This document shows, piece by piece, positions 17,817-26,491 of a stretch of DNA of 47,836 bases. Position numbers and translations under genes: made by a program. This stretch comes from Streptomyces lushanensis (GTDB taxonomy: Bacteria > Actinomycetota > Actinomycetes > Streptomycetales > Streptomycetaceae). The stretch covers positions 1-47,836 of the forward strand of contig NZ_MAUD01000332.1 in assembly GCF_001700515.1 (NCBI RefSeq), given 5' to 3'. Every line of letters starts with the position of its first letter. The stretch's first letter is position 1. The notes under the pieces were generated by a model. That model was not told the origin of the DNA. It saw nothing but the letters and a program-made list of their open reading frames with translations, and searched no databases.

Positions 17817-18090
17817 ATGTCAGGTGGGGATGGCCTGTTCGAGGTGGATCCGGCCGCGGTGGTGAAGTCGGAGACCTCGCCGACGGTGGCGGTGAAGAAG
17901 ACCTTCCGGGCGTTCGTCCCCGATCAGATGCTGATGCTGCCGCCGTCATTGGATGAGTGGCTGCCCGAGGGGCGTCTGGCCCGATTCGTGGCCGAACTGG
18001 TCGACGAGGTGCTCGGCCTGGGCCCGATCCTGGCGTCCTACACCGAGAAGCGCGGGTTTCCCGCCGTACGACCCGCGGTTCCTGCCGACC
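17817..18090 (+). pseudogene. IS1182-like transposase fragment, frameshifted and truncated
   Basis: The N-terminal portion (KTFRAFVPDQMLMLPPSLDE, then ARFVAELVDEVL and SYTEKRGFP) matches the start of DUF772/IS1182-type transposases. At about 18058 one extra C shifts the frame: the expected GFPPYDPR continues in the next frame and is then lost after a few codons. The DDE catalytic core is missing, so this is a dead remnant. Confidence 0.75.
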
Positions 18091-18210
18091 GCATTACCTT
18101 CGGACAGCGGACGCGGGCATGATTCCGGAGACGCGGGCCATGCTCTGCGGGGGCCGGGGGATAGGGCCTGCGGAGTGACAGTCTGCAGCGGCTACGGCCT
18201 GCTGTTCCGT

Positions 18211-18811
18211 ATGCGGAATCTGGTGCGGCAACTCGAGGATGTGGCTCGACTCTTGGACGATGTCGGGCCGCTGCCGCCGCTCACGATCACCTTCACCCAC
18301 GACCCAGACGATGGCCCGTACGCCATCGTCGCCACTCCGAATCAACTCAAGTTCGCTGACCAGCGCCTGGCTGCCGATCAGGTCGCGGCCCGGCTCCAGG
18401 TCGTCCTCAAGGTCGGTGAGGTGCTGACGGGTCGCTACGGTGCCTGGGTCCGTGGGCGGTGGGCGGTGGGCGAACACCCTCATCGTCGCTATCACGAACG
18501 CAGCCCCACAGATGCTGGGTATGCGTGACCTGCCGCAGCGCACGACGGCCACCCTTGAGACGGCAGACGTGCTGCGGTCACTGACCGCATGGGCCCAGAA
18601 GGCAGAGCCGCATATGGACGAGTTGGTGGTCACAGACCACAGCCGGTCGCACACGGTGCGCGTCATCGTTACCAACGATCACGCTGCGCAAAGCCTGATG
18701 GAGGACTTGGTACCCGACACGGGTTCGCTCTGGCACCGGCCGGGCCGTTGCTATCGTGCATTGCTGCCCACCGGTCACTCGCTGTCCGTCAACGTTGTTT
18801 CCATTCCGTAG
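18211..18811 (+). pseudogene. Hypothetical protein gene interrupted by a 7-bp tandem repeat (possible phase-variable locus)
   Basis: Two open frames join into one plausible 197-residue protein if one of three tandem GTGGGCG units at 18452-18472 is removed. With two units the reading runs GRYGAWVRGRWANTLIVAIT without a break; with three, the upstream frame ends at 18528. Upstream part: LEDVARLLDDVGPLPPLTIT and VGEVLTGRYG; downstream part: AWAQKAEPHMDELVVTDHS and a C-terminus ending SVNVVSIP. The start is uncertain (ATG 18211 or GTG 18175), as no strong ribosome-binding site is visible. The family is not recognised. Confidence 0.6.
18452..18472. repeat. Three tandem GTGGGCG heptamers inside a coding region
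   Basis: Exact copies lie at 18452-18458, 18459-18465 and 18466-18472. Because seven is not a multiple of three, gain or loss of a unit switches the reading frame of the surrounding gene. Confidence 0.85.
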
Positions 18812-19303
18812 CCACACGAACTATTCGGCATGCGGGCCGCCGTGGTCATTAACCGCTCCATCCCACTGGGCGTCCAGGTAGTCGAGCAGGCCGAGATGGG
18901 GACGGTCCAGAATTCCGCGTTCGCGATTGCGGTGTTGCCGTACCAGCTACTTGTGAAGCCTGGATCCGCGCTGGGAGGGGAGAGAGATGGCATTGCGCTC
19001 CTTGAAGGCGATGGCTTCGTCGCTGATCGATCTCACTGGCGGAGGCAAGGAGCTGTTTGTGAAAGCCATGGCGGTCGTTCGGCAGGTCGCAGCGCAGATC
19101 AAGGAAGAGCACGGCGCGGCTTCTGCCACCACGAACGTTGGGCTCTACCAGGAGTCAGTAGATCCTGGCGATGTACGGGCACCACGACGGCTGAGTGTTA
19201 CCGGGCGCGGCGGGTACGCCCCGGGCGGGCGGCGGCGACGGTCTTCTGTGCGATCAGGCCAGCGGCACGATGGATGACCTCCGGGCGGCCACTCCCGCTT
19301 GGC
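18812..19303. other. Stretch of gene debris, one weak small ORF
   Basis: An ORF at 18987-19277 (+) has a good ribosome-binding site (GGGAGGGGAGAGAG) and a helical start (ELFVKAMAVVRQVAAQIKEE), but its second half looks random. On the minus strand near 18950-18830 a short stretch (RGILDRPHLGLLDYLDAQWD) resembles a gene end. I cannot support an intact gene. Confidence 0.35.
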
Positions 19304-19540
19304 TCAGTCGAGGCCGGCGGCCAGCTCCATACATGCCTTGGCCAGAGACGCTCCGCCGTGCAGCCGGTCGTCATCGGGCACCACGATGCACTGCCCGGGA
19401 TACCGACGCCCGTATGCGGTGGTGTTGTCTGGCTGGTCGCCACGGCTGACCGCCGCAGGCCGCGGGACGAGCACGGCTCGCTTGACGAGCGCTTCAAGTT
19501 CGGCAAGCGTCGTTGCGCCGGTGCGTCCGACGCTAGGTGC
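19304..19540 (-). pseudogene. C-terminal fragment of an unknown gene beside the right repeat
   Basis: About 75 codons with normal Streptomyces codon bias encode a plausible protein end (TTLAELEALVKRAVLVPRP, then GGASLAKACMELAAGLD before TGA). Upstream the frame runs into the flanking repeat at 19552, where it loses sense, and no start codon is available. It looks like a gene truncated at the island boundary. Function unknown. Confidence 0.35.
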
Positions 19541-19551
19541 TGTTCGTGGTT

Positions 19552-19716
19552 CGCACCACGTGGAGTGCGTGGCGATCCTGGAAGCGGTGAGGAAGGGTTC
19601 CTGACCTGCGGTTTTGGCCGTGCGTATTATGTGCGGTGTGGGCGTTACGGGCGATATCTTGACGCTGAAATGACGCTCCTGACACTCATTTGACGCTCGT
19701 TCTGATGGGGTGTCGG
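19552..19716 (+). repeat. Right copy of island-flanking direct repeat (attR candidate)
   Basis: Gap-free counterpart of 5169-5333 (constant offset 14383 bp). It retains the last codons of a methyltransferase gene (HHVECVAILEAVRKGS, stop) without the rest of the gene. Differences concentrate in the coding part, as expected if the arriving element carried the att end from another strain's methyltransferase gene. Confidence 0.75.
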
Positions 19717-19923
19717 GCTGCTTGCCGGGCAGGTTAGGCTCTGCGAGTCGGCGGGATATCAAGCCAGGCACTTGGCAGCTTCAGCTGGGGCTGCGGGTGG
19801 CGGACTGCGGGTTCAGCAACGGGCCGTGGCGAGCAGGTCACTTCGTCGGTACTTCGGCCGCCCAGCACGCTTTGCTCCGGGCCCGCCGATAGGGTGGGCG
19901 GCCTGGGAGCGAGGAGGAAGACG

Positions 19924-20278
19924 ATGGCGCTGACCACGTCGCTGGCCGGCCGGGTCCGGAACACGAGTCTGCCGAAAAGCCATGCCCTTCTGCCGCTCCT
20001 GGAGGCCGTGGTCAACGGCATCCAGGCGATCGACGCCCGGTTCGGCGACGACGTGGAGCCCGGTCGTTTGAGCATCAAGATCCGGCGCAGTCAGCAGGAA
20101 GCACTCGACTTCAGCCACGTCGGCCCAGGGCGCGCGGCGTTGAAGCCCATCGTCGGCTTCAGCGTCGAGGACAACGGAGTGGGCTTCACTCCGGAGAACA
20201 TGACATCGTTCGAGACGCTGGACAGCGACCACAAGGCCGACATGGGCTGCCGCGGTGTGGGGCGTCTGCTCTGGCTTA
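19924..20278 (+). pseudogene. GHKL/HSP90-type ATPase gene, 5' part only, cut by an insertion sequence
   Basis: ATG 19924 follows GAGGAGGAAGACG. The first 118 codons encode the ATP-binding region of a GHKL ATPase: N-box helix (ALLPLLEAVVNGIQAIDAR), the DNGVGF G1 motif and GCRGVGRLLWL as the G2 lid. The frame is interrupted at TTA (20276-20278), which is the target duplication of an IS5-like element. Large proteins starting with this module often belong to uncharacterised or defence-related systems, but here the downstream part is not found on the other side of the insertion sequences, so the gene is dead. Confidence 0.75.
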
Positions 20279-20439
20279 GACGTCGTTTCTTATGGCAGTC
20301 CCGGGAGCACGGGTGACTGAGTACGAAGGTTGGCCCTTGAGCATGCTTGTTGGTGCTTGAGTTCAGGTCCTGGGCCACAGCGGAGCTGGCGGGCTACTGT
20401 CCAAGGCGCTACCGGACCTCGCCAGTAAACTCCGAGGCC

Positions 20440-21105
20440 ATGATGGCCGCCACTCCCGTATCGCCCGTCCCGGTCGCGCCAGCCGGTTTGACCCGCAGGG
20501 CCAAGACGTTCGTCGAGTCGGAGGGCATCTGCGTTGCCCGGCAGGACATCGAGCGTCACCGCGATGCTTGGATCAAGCATGGTGTCCCGGCCGCGGAGAT
20601 CGATCGCGCAGTGGCTTTCGAGGCCCGTTGGGGCGGTCTCGCGATGCCGCCGGCGCCGTTTTACGAGAGCGGCCCGCGCATCCTCGGCGCGGACGTTCCC
20701 GAGGGCTCGGCCACTGAGGGCTGGTGGATCCCGGCCGGGGACTGCCGATATTCCATGGCCTACGGATTCATGATCGGTCCTGGCGGCGAGTTCGGGATTC
20801 ACGGTTACCACTGGGCGCCACTGCATGCCAGTACCGAGGGCTGGGTGGAGTCGTTGGCACTGGCCAGCCATGCGAGACGCTGGGCCAAAACCATCACGAG
20901 GATCACCGGTAAGGCCGTCGACTCCCTGGACCTCAAAGGGTACGAACCGGTGCCTGAAGTGCGAGGCTTGACCGACACCTGGTGGCGGGGCAAGGACTCG
21001 CTCATCGCCCTGTACCGGGGCGAGGCCGTCGGGATGGACGCGCCGGGGTGCCTTGAAGCCCATGTCTACGGCGGCCTTGACAAGTGGGGTCTTCACGGCG
21101 GCTGA
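20440..21105 (+). CDS. Hypothetical protein carried inside an IS5-like element
   Basis: A 221-residue soluble protein starting at ATG 20440 (or ATG 20443) behind GAGG. It is rich in aromatic residues (GLAMPPAPFYESGPRILGAD, STEGWWIPAGDCRYSMAYG, LTDTWWRGKDSLIALYRG). I do not recognise the family; the length and composition recall SMI1/SUKH-like or other small immunity-type proteins, which is speculation. It lies between the left inverted repeat and the convergent transposase gene, and its last ~100 bp overlap that gene's 3' end. Confidence 0.65.
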   Translation: MMAATPVSPVPVAPAGLTRRAKTFVESEGICVARQDIERHRDAWIKHGVPAAEIDRAVAFEARWGGLAMPPAPFYESGPRILGADVPEGSATEGWWIPAGDCRYSMAYGFMIGPGGEFGIHGYHWAPLHASTEGWVESLALASHARRWAKTITRITGKAVDSLDLKGYEPVPEVRGLTDTWWRGKDSLIALYRGEAVGMDAPGCLEAHVYGGLDKWGLHGG

Positions 21106-21996
21106 CCTCTGGCTGGCATTGCCGGACTTGAGTACCTGCTTGGCCGGACGAGCCAACGATCACGATGCTGACCGGATTCTGCGCCTCCGCACGAACGAGG
21201 CGCCGGAGACAGATGAGGGCCGTGGAAATACCCGCGAAGGCAAGGAAGTGCTCGGCCTTGCGCTCATATCGCCGATGCAGGCGACGGCAGCCGGCAAGCC
21301 AGGACATCGTGCGTTCCACGACCCAGCGATGGCTCCCGAGACGTTGGGAGGACTCGATGCCACGGCGGGCGATCCGTGGCACGATGCCGCGCTCGCGCAG
21401 CCAGCGGCGCAGATGATCGTAGTCGTAGCCCTTGTCGCCGTGCAGTTTGACCGGACGACGCCGACGCGGCCCACGGCGCGAGCGGATTGGTGGGATACCT
21501 CGAATCAAGGGCTCCAAAGCCTGGCTGTCGTGCAGGTTGGCGCCCGAGATCGCGAGTGAGATCGGCAAACCGGTGCGTTCGCAGACCAGATGGATCTTCG
21601 ATCCCTTCTTACCGCGGTCGGTCGGATTCGGTCCCGTCAGATGCCCCCTTTGAGGGCACGAATGCTCACCGAGTCGATCGCACACCTGGACCAGTCGAGT
21701 TGCCCGCGTGAGCCGAGCTCGTCCAAGAGGACCCGGTAGAGCCGAGCCCAGACACGCTCACTGCTCCACCGCGCGAACCGCTTGTACACCGTTTGCCAAC
21801 AAGCCCCGAAGACTGGCGGGAGCTGGCGCCAGGTGCAACCCGACGTCGCTACGAAGACGATCGCAGCCAGCACCTCACGGTCCCCGGCCCGCCGACGGCC
21901 CCCGCCCTGCGGCCGATGCACCACGGTCGGTGGCACCACCCGCCGAAACAGCTCCCACAGCTCGTCCGGCACCAACTGCTCAACAAGACGGTCCAC
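21002..21996 (-). CDS. IS5-family transposase, two frames joined by -1 frameshifting
   Basis: The upstream frame (21996-21637; MDRLVEQLVPDELWELFRRV, DUF4096-like N-terminal region) ends shortly after SIRALKGGI. The downstream frame, one base back, continues HLTGPNPTDRGKKGSKIHLV with the DDE core (HGDKGYDYDHLRRWLRERGI, then WVVERTMSWLAGCRRL). The switch falls on a CAAAGGGGGC run near 21650, a plausible -1 slippery site of the kind used by IS5/IS427 elements. The C-terminus beyond about 21120 looks like read-through toward the stop at 21002. Confidence 0.85.
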
Positions 21997-22040
21997 GTCC
22001 CGTCAACGATCACCGAAGACCAAAGGAAACGACGTCTTAA

Positions 22041-22900
22041 GACCGTGTCCTATGTGGCGATGGCTCGTTGAGTTCGGCATGGGGCGGGGTACGTGGAGTT
22101 GGATTGTTCCGGACGGATTGTGGGAGATCGCGGAGCCGTTGATTCCTCCGTCGAAGGTGCGGCCGCAGGGCGGCGGGACACAGGACACGCCTGATGAGAC
22201 GCTGTTCGCCGCGATCGTCTATGTGCTGGTGAGCGGTTGTGCCTGGCGGGCTCTGCCGCCCTGCTTCGGGATCTCGAAGTCGACCGCTCACCGCCGGTTC
22301 GTGATCCAGAGCCGGGGTGTGGGGCCGGCTGCACGAGGCCGTCATCGACCGTATCGACGAGTGCGGTCTGCTCGACCTGTCCCGCGTGGTCCTCGACTCC
22401 GCCCACGTCCGGGCCAAAAAAGGGGCGAACTCACAGGCCCGAGCCCCGTGGACCGGGGCAAACCGGGTTCCAAGATGCACGTCCTGTCGGATGCGAACGG
22501 ACTGCCCCTGGTCGTCGGCGTCTCCGCCGCCAACACCCACGACAGCCTCGGCCTGAAGCCCATGGTCGCCGGCCTCCAAACGAGACACGACCCCGAAAAC
22601 GGCTGGCACTACCAGCCCGGCAAGCTGCACGCGGACAAAGCATACGACGTACCTGACCTGCGGAAATGGCTCCGCGGAAAACACATCGGTGTCCGCATCG
22701 CCCGCAAAGGCATCGAATCCGGCGAACGATTGGGACGCCGAAGGTGGGTCATCGAACGCACGATGTCATGGCTGACCGGCTACCGCAGACTCAACCACCG
22801 CTACGAACGCCAGCCCCGCAACTACCTCGCATTCCTCGGCCTCGCCGCCACCCTCTGCTGCTACAAACGACTCACCCGACTCACCACATAGGACACCGTC
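22041..22900 (+). mobile_element. Second IS5-like insertion sequence, adjacent to the first
   Basis: Left end GACCGTGTCCTATGTGG (22041-22057); the right end, read inward from 22900, is GACGGTGTCCTATGTGG, with one mismatch in 17. TTAA stands on both sides (22037-22040, 22901-22904). Because TTAA is a palindrome it may be a 4-bp target duplication, a 2-bp TA duplication within longer repeats, or part of the repeats themselves. The left TTA is shared with the first element's target duplication, so this one inserted at its edge. Confidence 0.75.
22079..22891 (+). pseudogene. IS5-family transposase with a frameshift in the first half
   Basis: The protein starts near MGRGTWSWIVPDGLWEIAEP and is normal to about 22310 (KSTAHRRFVI). 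One base is missing there: the expected WGRLHEAVIDRIDECGLLDL and VVLDSAHVRAKKG continue in another frame from 22317. At A6G4 (22416-22425) a -1 shift returns to the first frame (RGELTGPSPVDRGKPGSKMH) for the DDE C-terminal part. The A6G site is the programmed frameshift typical of this family; the first break is damage or a sequencing error. Confidence 0.8.
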
Positions 22901-23093
22901 TTAACAGTCCTCAAGCCTGTGACCTGCGACGATGTGCTGTAAGTGCCGCAAAACTTAACAAGCATCTGCCTCGGAACTTAACAACGCCGACCGGCACACA
23001 CCTGAGGTGCGGTCACGGGAAGCAGGCACAGGGCGAACCAGGCCCGAGAGTTTCTGACTGTTGATAATGCGAACACGGGATTCCCTGGCGTTG

Positions 23094-23978
23094 TCACAAG
23101 GTGGCGCGTGGAAGAGGTTCTTCTCCCTGGTGTCTGGGGGAGTGCGCGGCTACGGCGGAGCCTGTCAGGATCAGGGCCAGGCCGCCGAGCGCGGTCGCCG
23201 TCGGAAAATGCCCCAGGGGAATGTCGTAGAGGAGCGCGAAAGCGGGTGCCAGATAGGCGGGCAGATTCGCCCGTACGGCGCCCACACGGCCGATCAGCAC
23301 GTAGAAGAGGGCCAGCGAGCCGCCGGTCGCCACCGTCCCGAGCACGGTCAGCCAGAGTGCGGTAGCAGGGCTGGGGAACCGGGCGGGAACGGGAGCGAGC
23401 GTGGGGAGCAGCAGGAGGCAGCTCACACTCAGGGCCGACGCCGCCACCGTGATGGGGTGGACATCGGTCAGGACGCGCTGGATGTAGATCGCTCCTGCCG
23501 CATAGCAGGCCGCGGCGGCGACCAGCAGAGCGCCGCTGACCGGAGCGGAAGCCCCGCCCAGATCCTTCCAGAACAGCAGCACCACGCCGGCGAGCCCGAC
23601 AACGACCCCCACGGCCGCACCAGGACGCACCCGCCGTTCGACGGCGGCGGCCAGAACCGTCGCCCACACCGGCTGGGTACCCAGCAGGACACCGGCCAGC
23701 CCGGCGGCCACATGCTGCTGACCGATCGTGAGGAGCACGATCGGCAACGTCATCTGCAGCACCGAGGCCGTCAACAGCGAGCCGGGGTGACGGCGCCACT
23801 CGCGGACGAAGGCACCGTCACGAAGCGCGACCGGAACGAGAAGCAGGGCCGACAGACCGGTCCGCGCCACCATGACGACAGGCGGCGCCAACTCCTCAAG
23901 AACCACCGATCCAAGGGGAAAAACCGCCCCCCAGATCGCACCGAGCACAAGGAGGAGGACGGCATCCCGGCGTGTCAC
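23094..23978 (-). CDS. EamA/DMT-superfamily permease, possible exporter
   Basis: A 294-residue integral membrane protein with ten hydrophobic segments in two repeats of five, the EamA (drug/metabolite transporter) pattern. It begins with the typical LLLVLGAIWGAVFPLGSVVL segment, and the second repeat starts near residue 150. The start codon overlaps the stop of the regulator gene upstream by four bases, so the two are co-transcribed and translationally coupled. As last gene of the minus-strand block containing the LanB locus it might export that product; this is inferred from position only. Confidence 0.9.
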   Translation of the reverse strand: MTRRDAVLLLVLGAIWGAVFPLGSVVLEELAPPVVMVARTGLSALLLVPVALRDGAFVREWRRHPGSLLTASVLQMTLPIVLLTIGQQHVAAGLAGVLLGTQPVWATVLAAAVERRVRPGAAVGVVVGLAGVVLLFWKDLGGASAPVSGALLVAAAACYAAGAIYIQRVLTDVHPITVAASALSVSCLLLLPTLAPVPARFPSPATALWLTVLGTVATGGSLALFYVLIGRVGAVRANLPAYLAPAFALLYDIPLGHFPTATALGGLALILTGSAVAAHSPRHQGEEPLPRATL

Positions 23979-25657
23979 ACGCTGACGCTACCCGGCGGTG
24001 TCAGAAGGTACTCGTCCAGTTCCCGCACAGCCGGAATCATCCGGTGCTCGGCAAGCTGTGCGCGGACGGCGACGACGCGCCGCAGATTGCGGGCGGAACG
24101 GGTACTGGCCGCCACGTCGTATGCCTGGCGTGTCCACCGGACAGCCTCCTCGATCTCGCCCTGTGCAATCCGCGACGCGGCCACCGCCGTGCTCACCTCG
24201 GCCGCCCCGCGCACCAGGTCCCCCGACCACCGGGCCGCCGTCCGCTCGAGAGCGGCCTGCGCCCGCATTGTCCACCGGCCCGTTCCGAGTTGCATGAGCG
24301 CGTAGCCCGTCCACTTCTCCAGGTGTACCTCGTCGAAATACGCCAGACACGGCGGCGTGGGCTCGCCCTGCGCCACAGCTTTCGCCAGCCGGCGCTCAGC
24401 CTCGTTGATGTCACTGAGACAGGCCCGCTCGGCCCCGAGGCAGGCATGAACGTAGGCACGGGTGACCGCGACCCACGAACCCACCAGCAGGTGGCCGCCG
24501 CCCGCCGCGTGCTCTGCCGCCGCGTTCGCGAAACGCAGCGCGTCCCGATGCAGCCCGCAGTCCGCCAGGACCCGGCTCATCCGGCTGATCAGATAGGCGT
24601 ACATGCTGTCATCACCGGCGTCGGCCGCAGCCTCAGCAGCCTCCCGATAGCACCGGCTGGCCTCGGCGTACTGCTCGAGATCGACGTTCAGCCAGCCCAT
24701 CAGCGCGCCCGAATCCGCCACCAGCGCCGCCACCTGAGCGCGGTCCGCTGCGGGAGCGGCCCGGTGCCACATCATCAGACGGCGATGATGGTCGTACGCC
24801 TGCTCGTACACGCTGGCCGCACCGAGAAGGTTGTCCAGCCTGCGAAAACTGTCCGTGATCTGCCCACGCGCGGCAAACACCTCCGGCGCCGTGCGCTCCC
24901 CGCCCAGCGGCACCGCGGCGAACAGCTGCGGCGCCAGCACGCCGGCGGCAGAAGCGCCGCCCGCTGTGAGAAGAGCCCGCCGCCGCATGAGGTCGTCCCA
25001 ATCGTCGAAGACCTCCAGTGTGCGCGATACACGCAGTCGGACTCCAGAGCGATCCCCGGCCACCGCTCCAGGGGCGTCTGCGCCAGAGTCTTCAGCGGAA
25101 CGCCGCGACAGCGCCGCCCTGCGGTGAGCAGAACCCCTGGGGTACGGCAGCGCAGGGGCCCGGCGGCCCCTGTCACCCGGATACGGGCTCGATTCAGCAC
25201 CTTCCGCCGCTGGCCGACCGGGGACGGCGGGCGATAACGGAGGGGCCAGGTAGACCGCCAGTTCGTCCTCGGAGAGCGCCTCATAATCTTGTCGGTCCAG
25301 CAGATTGCCCACAGACGTGCCGTAGGCAAGGGCCATCAGGCGCAGATGATGAAGCGGCGGCTGACGCCCGCCCGCCGGCCACGACTCGTACCCGGACACC
25401 TGACTTGCCCACACCGTGCCCTGCTCGTCCGGCGGCTCGCCTCCCTCGAACTGGAGACTGATCTGATGGGCGGCCTCCTCCTGGGTCCACCCGTGAGCAT
25501 GCCGGTACGCGAGCCGGGGCCGCAGCCCGTGCATGCGGAGGAGCTCGCTCGCGATCTGCTCAGCACCCATACCCAGGGCCCGCATTTCCCCACGAGCCGC
25601 CAGGATGGCGGCCTTGGACACCCGGGAAACACCGTCCTCGTGACCTGCGCGCGTCAT
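23975..25657 (-). CDS. XRE-family regulator with TPR-like C-terminal region
   Basis: A 560-residue protein starting at ATG 25657 with GGAGGGGCGC directly upstream. An upstream GTG at 25720 lacks that site. Residues ~45-120 form a helix-turn-helix of the XRE type (YRHAHGWTQEEAAHQISLQF, then QVSGYESW). A Pro/Arg-rich linker follows, then a short hydrophobic stretch (RRRALLTAGGASAAGVLAP) found in this Streptomyces group, and finally about 300 residues of helical repeats (TPR-like). Proteins of this type are pleiotropic regulators of secondary metabolism and development. It overlaps the permease gene by 4 bp and lies 116 bp downstream of the gene at 25774. Confidence 0.88.
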   Translation of the reverse strand: MTRAGHEDGVSRVSKAAILAARGEMRALGMGAEQIASELLRMHGLRPRLAYRHAHGWTQEEAAHQISLQFEGGEPPDEQGTVWASQVSGYESWPAGGRQPPLHHLRLMALAYGTSVGNLLDRQDYEALSEDELAVYLAPPLSPAVPGRPAAEGAESSPYPGDRGRRAPALPYPRGSAHRRAALSRRSAEDSGADAPGAVAGDRSGVRLRVSRTLEVFDDWDDLMRRRALLTAGGASAAGVLAPQLFAAVPLGGERTAPEVFAARGQITDSFRRLDNLLGAASVYEQAYDHHRRLMMWHRAAPAADRAQVAALVADSGALMGWLNVDLEQYAEASRCYREAAEAAADAGDDSMYAYLISRMSRVLADCGLHRDALRFANAAAEHAAGGGHLLVGSWVAVTRAYVHACLGAERACLSDINEAERRLAKAVAQGEPTPPCLAYFDEVHLEKWTGYALMQLGTGRWTMRAQAALERTAARWSGDLVRGAAEVSTAVAASRIAQGEIEEAVRWTRQAYDVAASTRSARNLRRVVAVRAQLAEHRMIPAVRELDEYLLTPPGSVSV

Positions 25658-25773
25658 GCGCCCCTCCACCATCTCACTCCAGCGCCCGGGCGAGGGGCGG
25701 CATGAACTCGACACGCACAAGAGCGGCCGCCGACAACGCCACCGGGCGGATTGACAGAAAACACGGCCACTGT

Positions 25774-26274
25774 TCAGCCGCCTCTCGGAAACGGCGGCCG
25801 GACTTGTCCGACCGCGCGCGGCGCCTGCCCCGGCACCCGCATCCTGCGGACAACCTCGTACAGCTCCCGTGCGTCGGTCAGTTCGGCCCGCTCAGCACGC
25901 CAGGGGGAGAGTAACTGCAACTGCCCGTCACACTGCCTCCACGCCTGCGGACACCACAAGGACCCCAGACGCACCGTCATCACACCGTCCAGACGGAACG
26001 GCCACGAGGTAACGGCGATTTTTATGACCTTGTGTGTCCCGCACAGGAGACCCGGCCCCACACGACGGTGCTCCAGCCTGAGTCCCTGAAGAACCGCGAG
26101 ACCCATCTGCACGGGGAGCGCGACGGTGCTCAGCTCCCGGTGGGCTTCCCTTCCGAAGAGCGCATTGGGGTTCCCGGCGAGGTCCACATTCCATGCTGAG
26201 GAAACCTCGGAGGTGTCCGAGGCGCCGAACGGATCGGCGACTGGTGTGAAGGGCAGGGACAGGGCCGTTGTCAC
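25774..26274 (-). CDS. Hypothetical protein, translationally coupled to a small upstream ORF
   Basis: A 166-residue soluble protein beginning at GTG 26274, whose GTGA overlaps the stop of the 56-residue ORF upstream. Visible segments are PFTPVADPFGASDTSEVSSA, ALFGREAHRELSTVALPVQM and a C-terminus rich in Arg/Pro (VPGQAPRAVGQVRPPFPRGG). No motif of a known RiPP enzyme is seen. It lies between the LanB gene and the XRE regulator on the same strand, so it may belong to the cluster. Function unknown. Confidence 0.55.
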   Translation of the reverse strand: MTTALSLPFTPVADPFGASDTSEVSSAWNVDLAGNPNALFGREAHRELSTVALPVQMGLAVLQGLRLEHRRVGPGLLCGTHKVIKIAVTSWPFRLDGVMTVRLGSLWCPQAWRQCDGQLQLLSPWRAERAELTDARELYEVVRRMRVPGQAPRAVGQVRPPFPRGG

Positions 26275-26441
26275 CGCGGATCCTCCGTGCCGGCAGCACC
26301 CGTGCGGTACGGCGAGGTGACCGTCCCGCCGGGAAGTGCCGCGACTGTGCCGATCAGCGTTACGGGTGTCTTTGATGTCCAACTCGTTGTCACAGGGGGG
26401 CCTTTCGGTGCTACATGCACGGGTTTCGTTCGCCTGTCCAT
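26271..26441 (-). CDS. Small Thr-rich ORF, possible peptide gene
   Basis: 56 codons from ATG 26441; GTG 26393 behind AAAGG would give a 40-residue version. The C-terminal half is rich in Thr, Gly and Pro (VTLIGTVAALPGGTVTSPYR) and the stop codon overlaps the next gene's GTG (GTGA). Coupling to a conserved-looking gene and its position behind a copy of the leader element support translation. It could be a second precursor or only a translational coupler. Confidence 0.4.
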   Translation of the reverse strand: MDRRTKPVHVAPKGPPVTTSWTSKTPVTLIGTVAALPGGTVTSPYRTGAAGTEDPR

Positions 26442-26491
26442 GTCGGCCTGGGTGTTGTTCGCTGTGCGGAGGCTGCGGTTGTCCGAGGACG

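Larger units (their letters stand above)
20279..22036. mobile_element. IS5-like insertion sequence with a passenger gene
   Basis: The left end starts GACGTCGTTTCTTATGG (20279-20295). The right end, read inward on the minus strand from 22036, starts GACGTCGTTTCCTTTGG, so 15 of 17 positions agree. TTA flanks both ends (20276-20278 and 22037-22039), the 3-bp TNA target duplication expected for IS1031-type members of the IS5 family. At 1758 bp the element is longer than the usual 0.85-1 kb because it carries the gene at 20440 besides the transposase. Confidence 0.7.
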
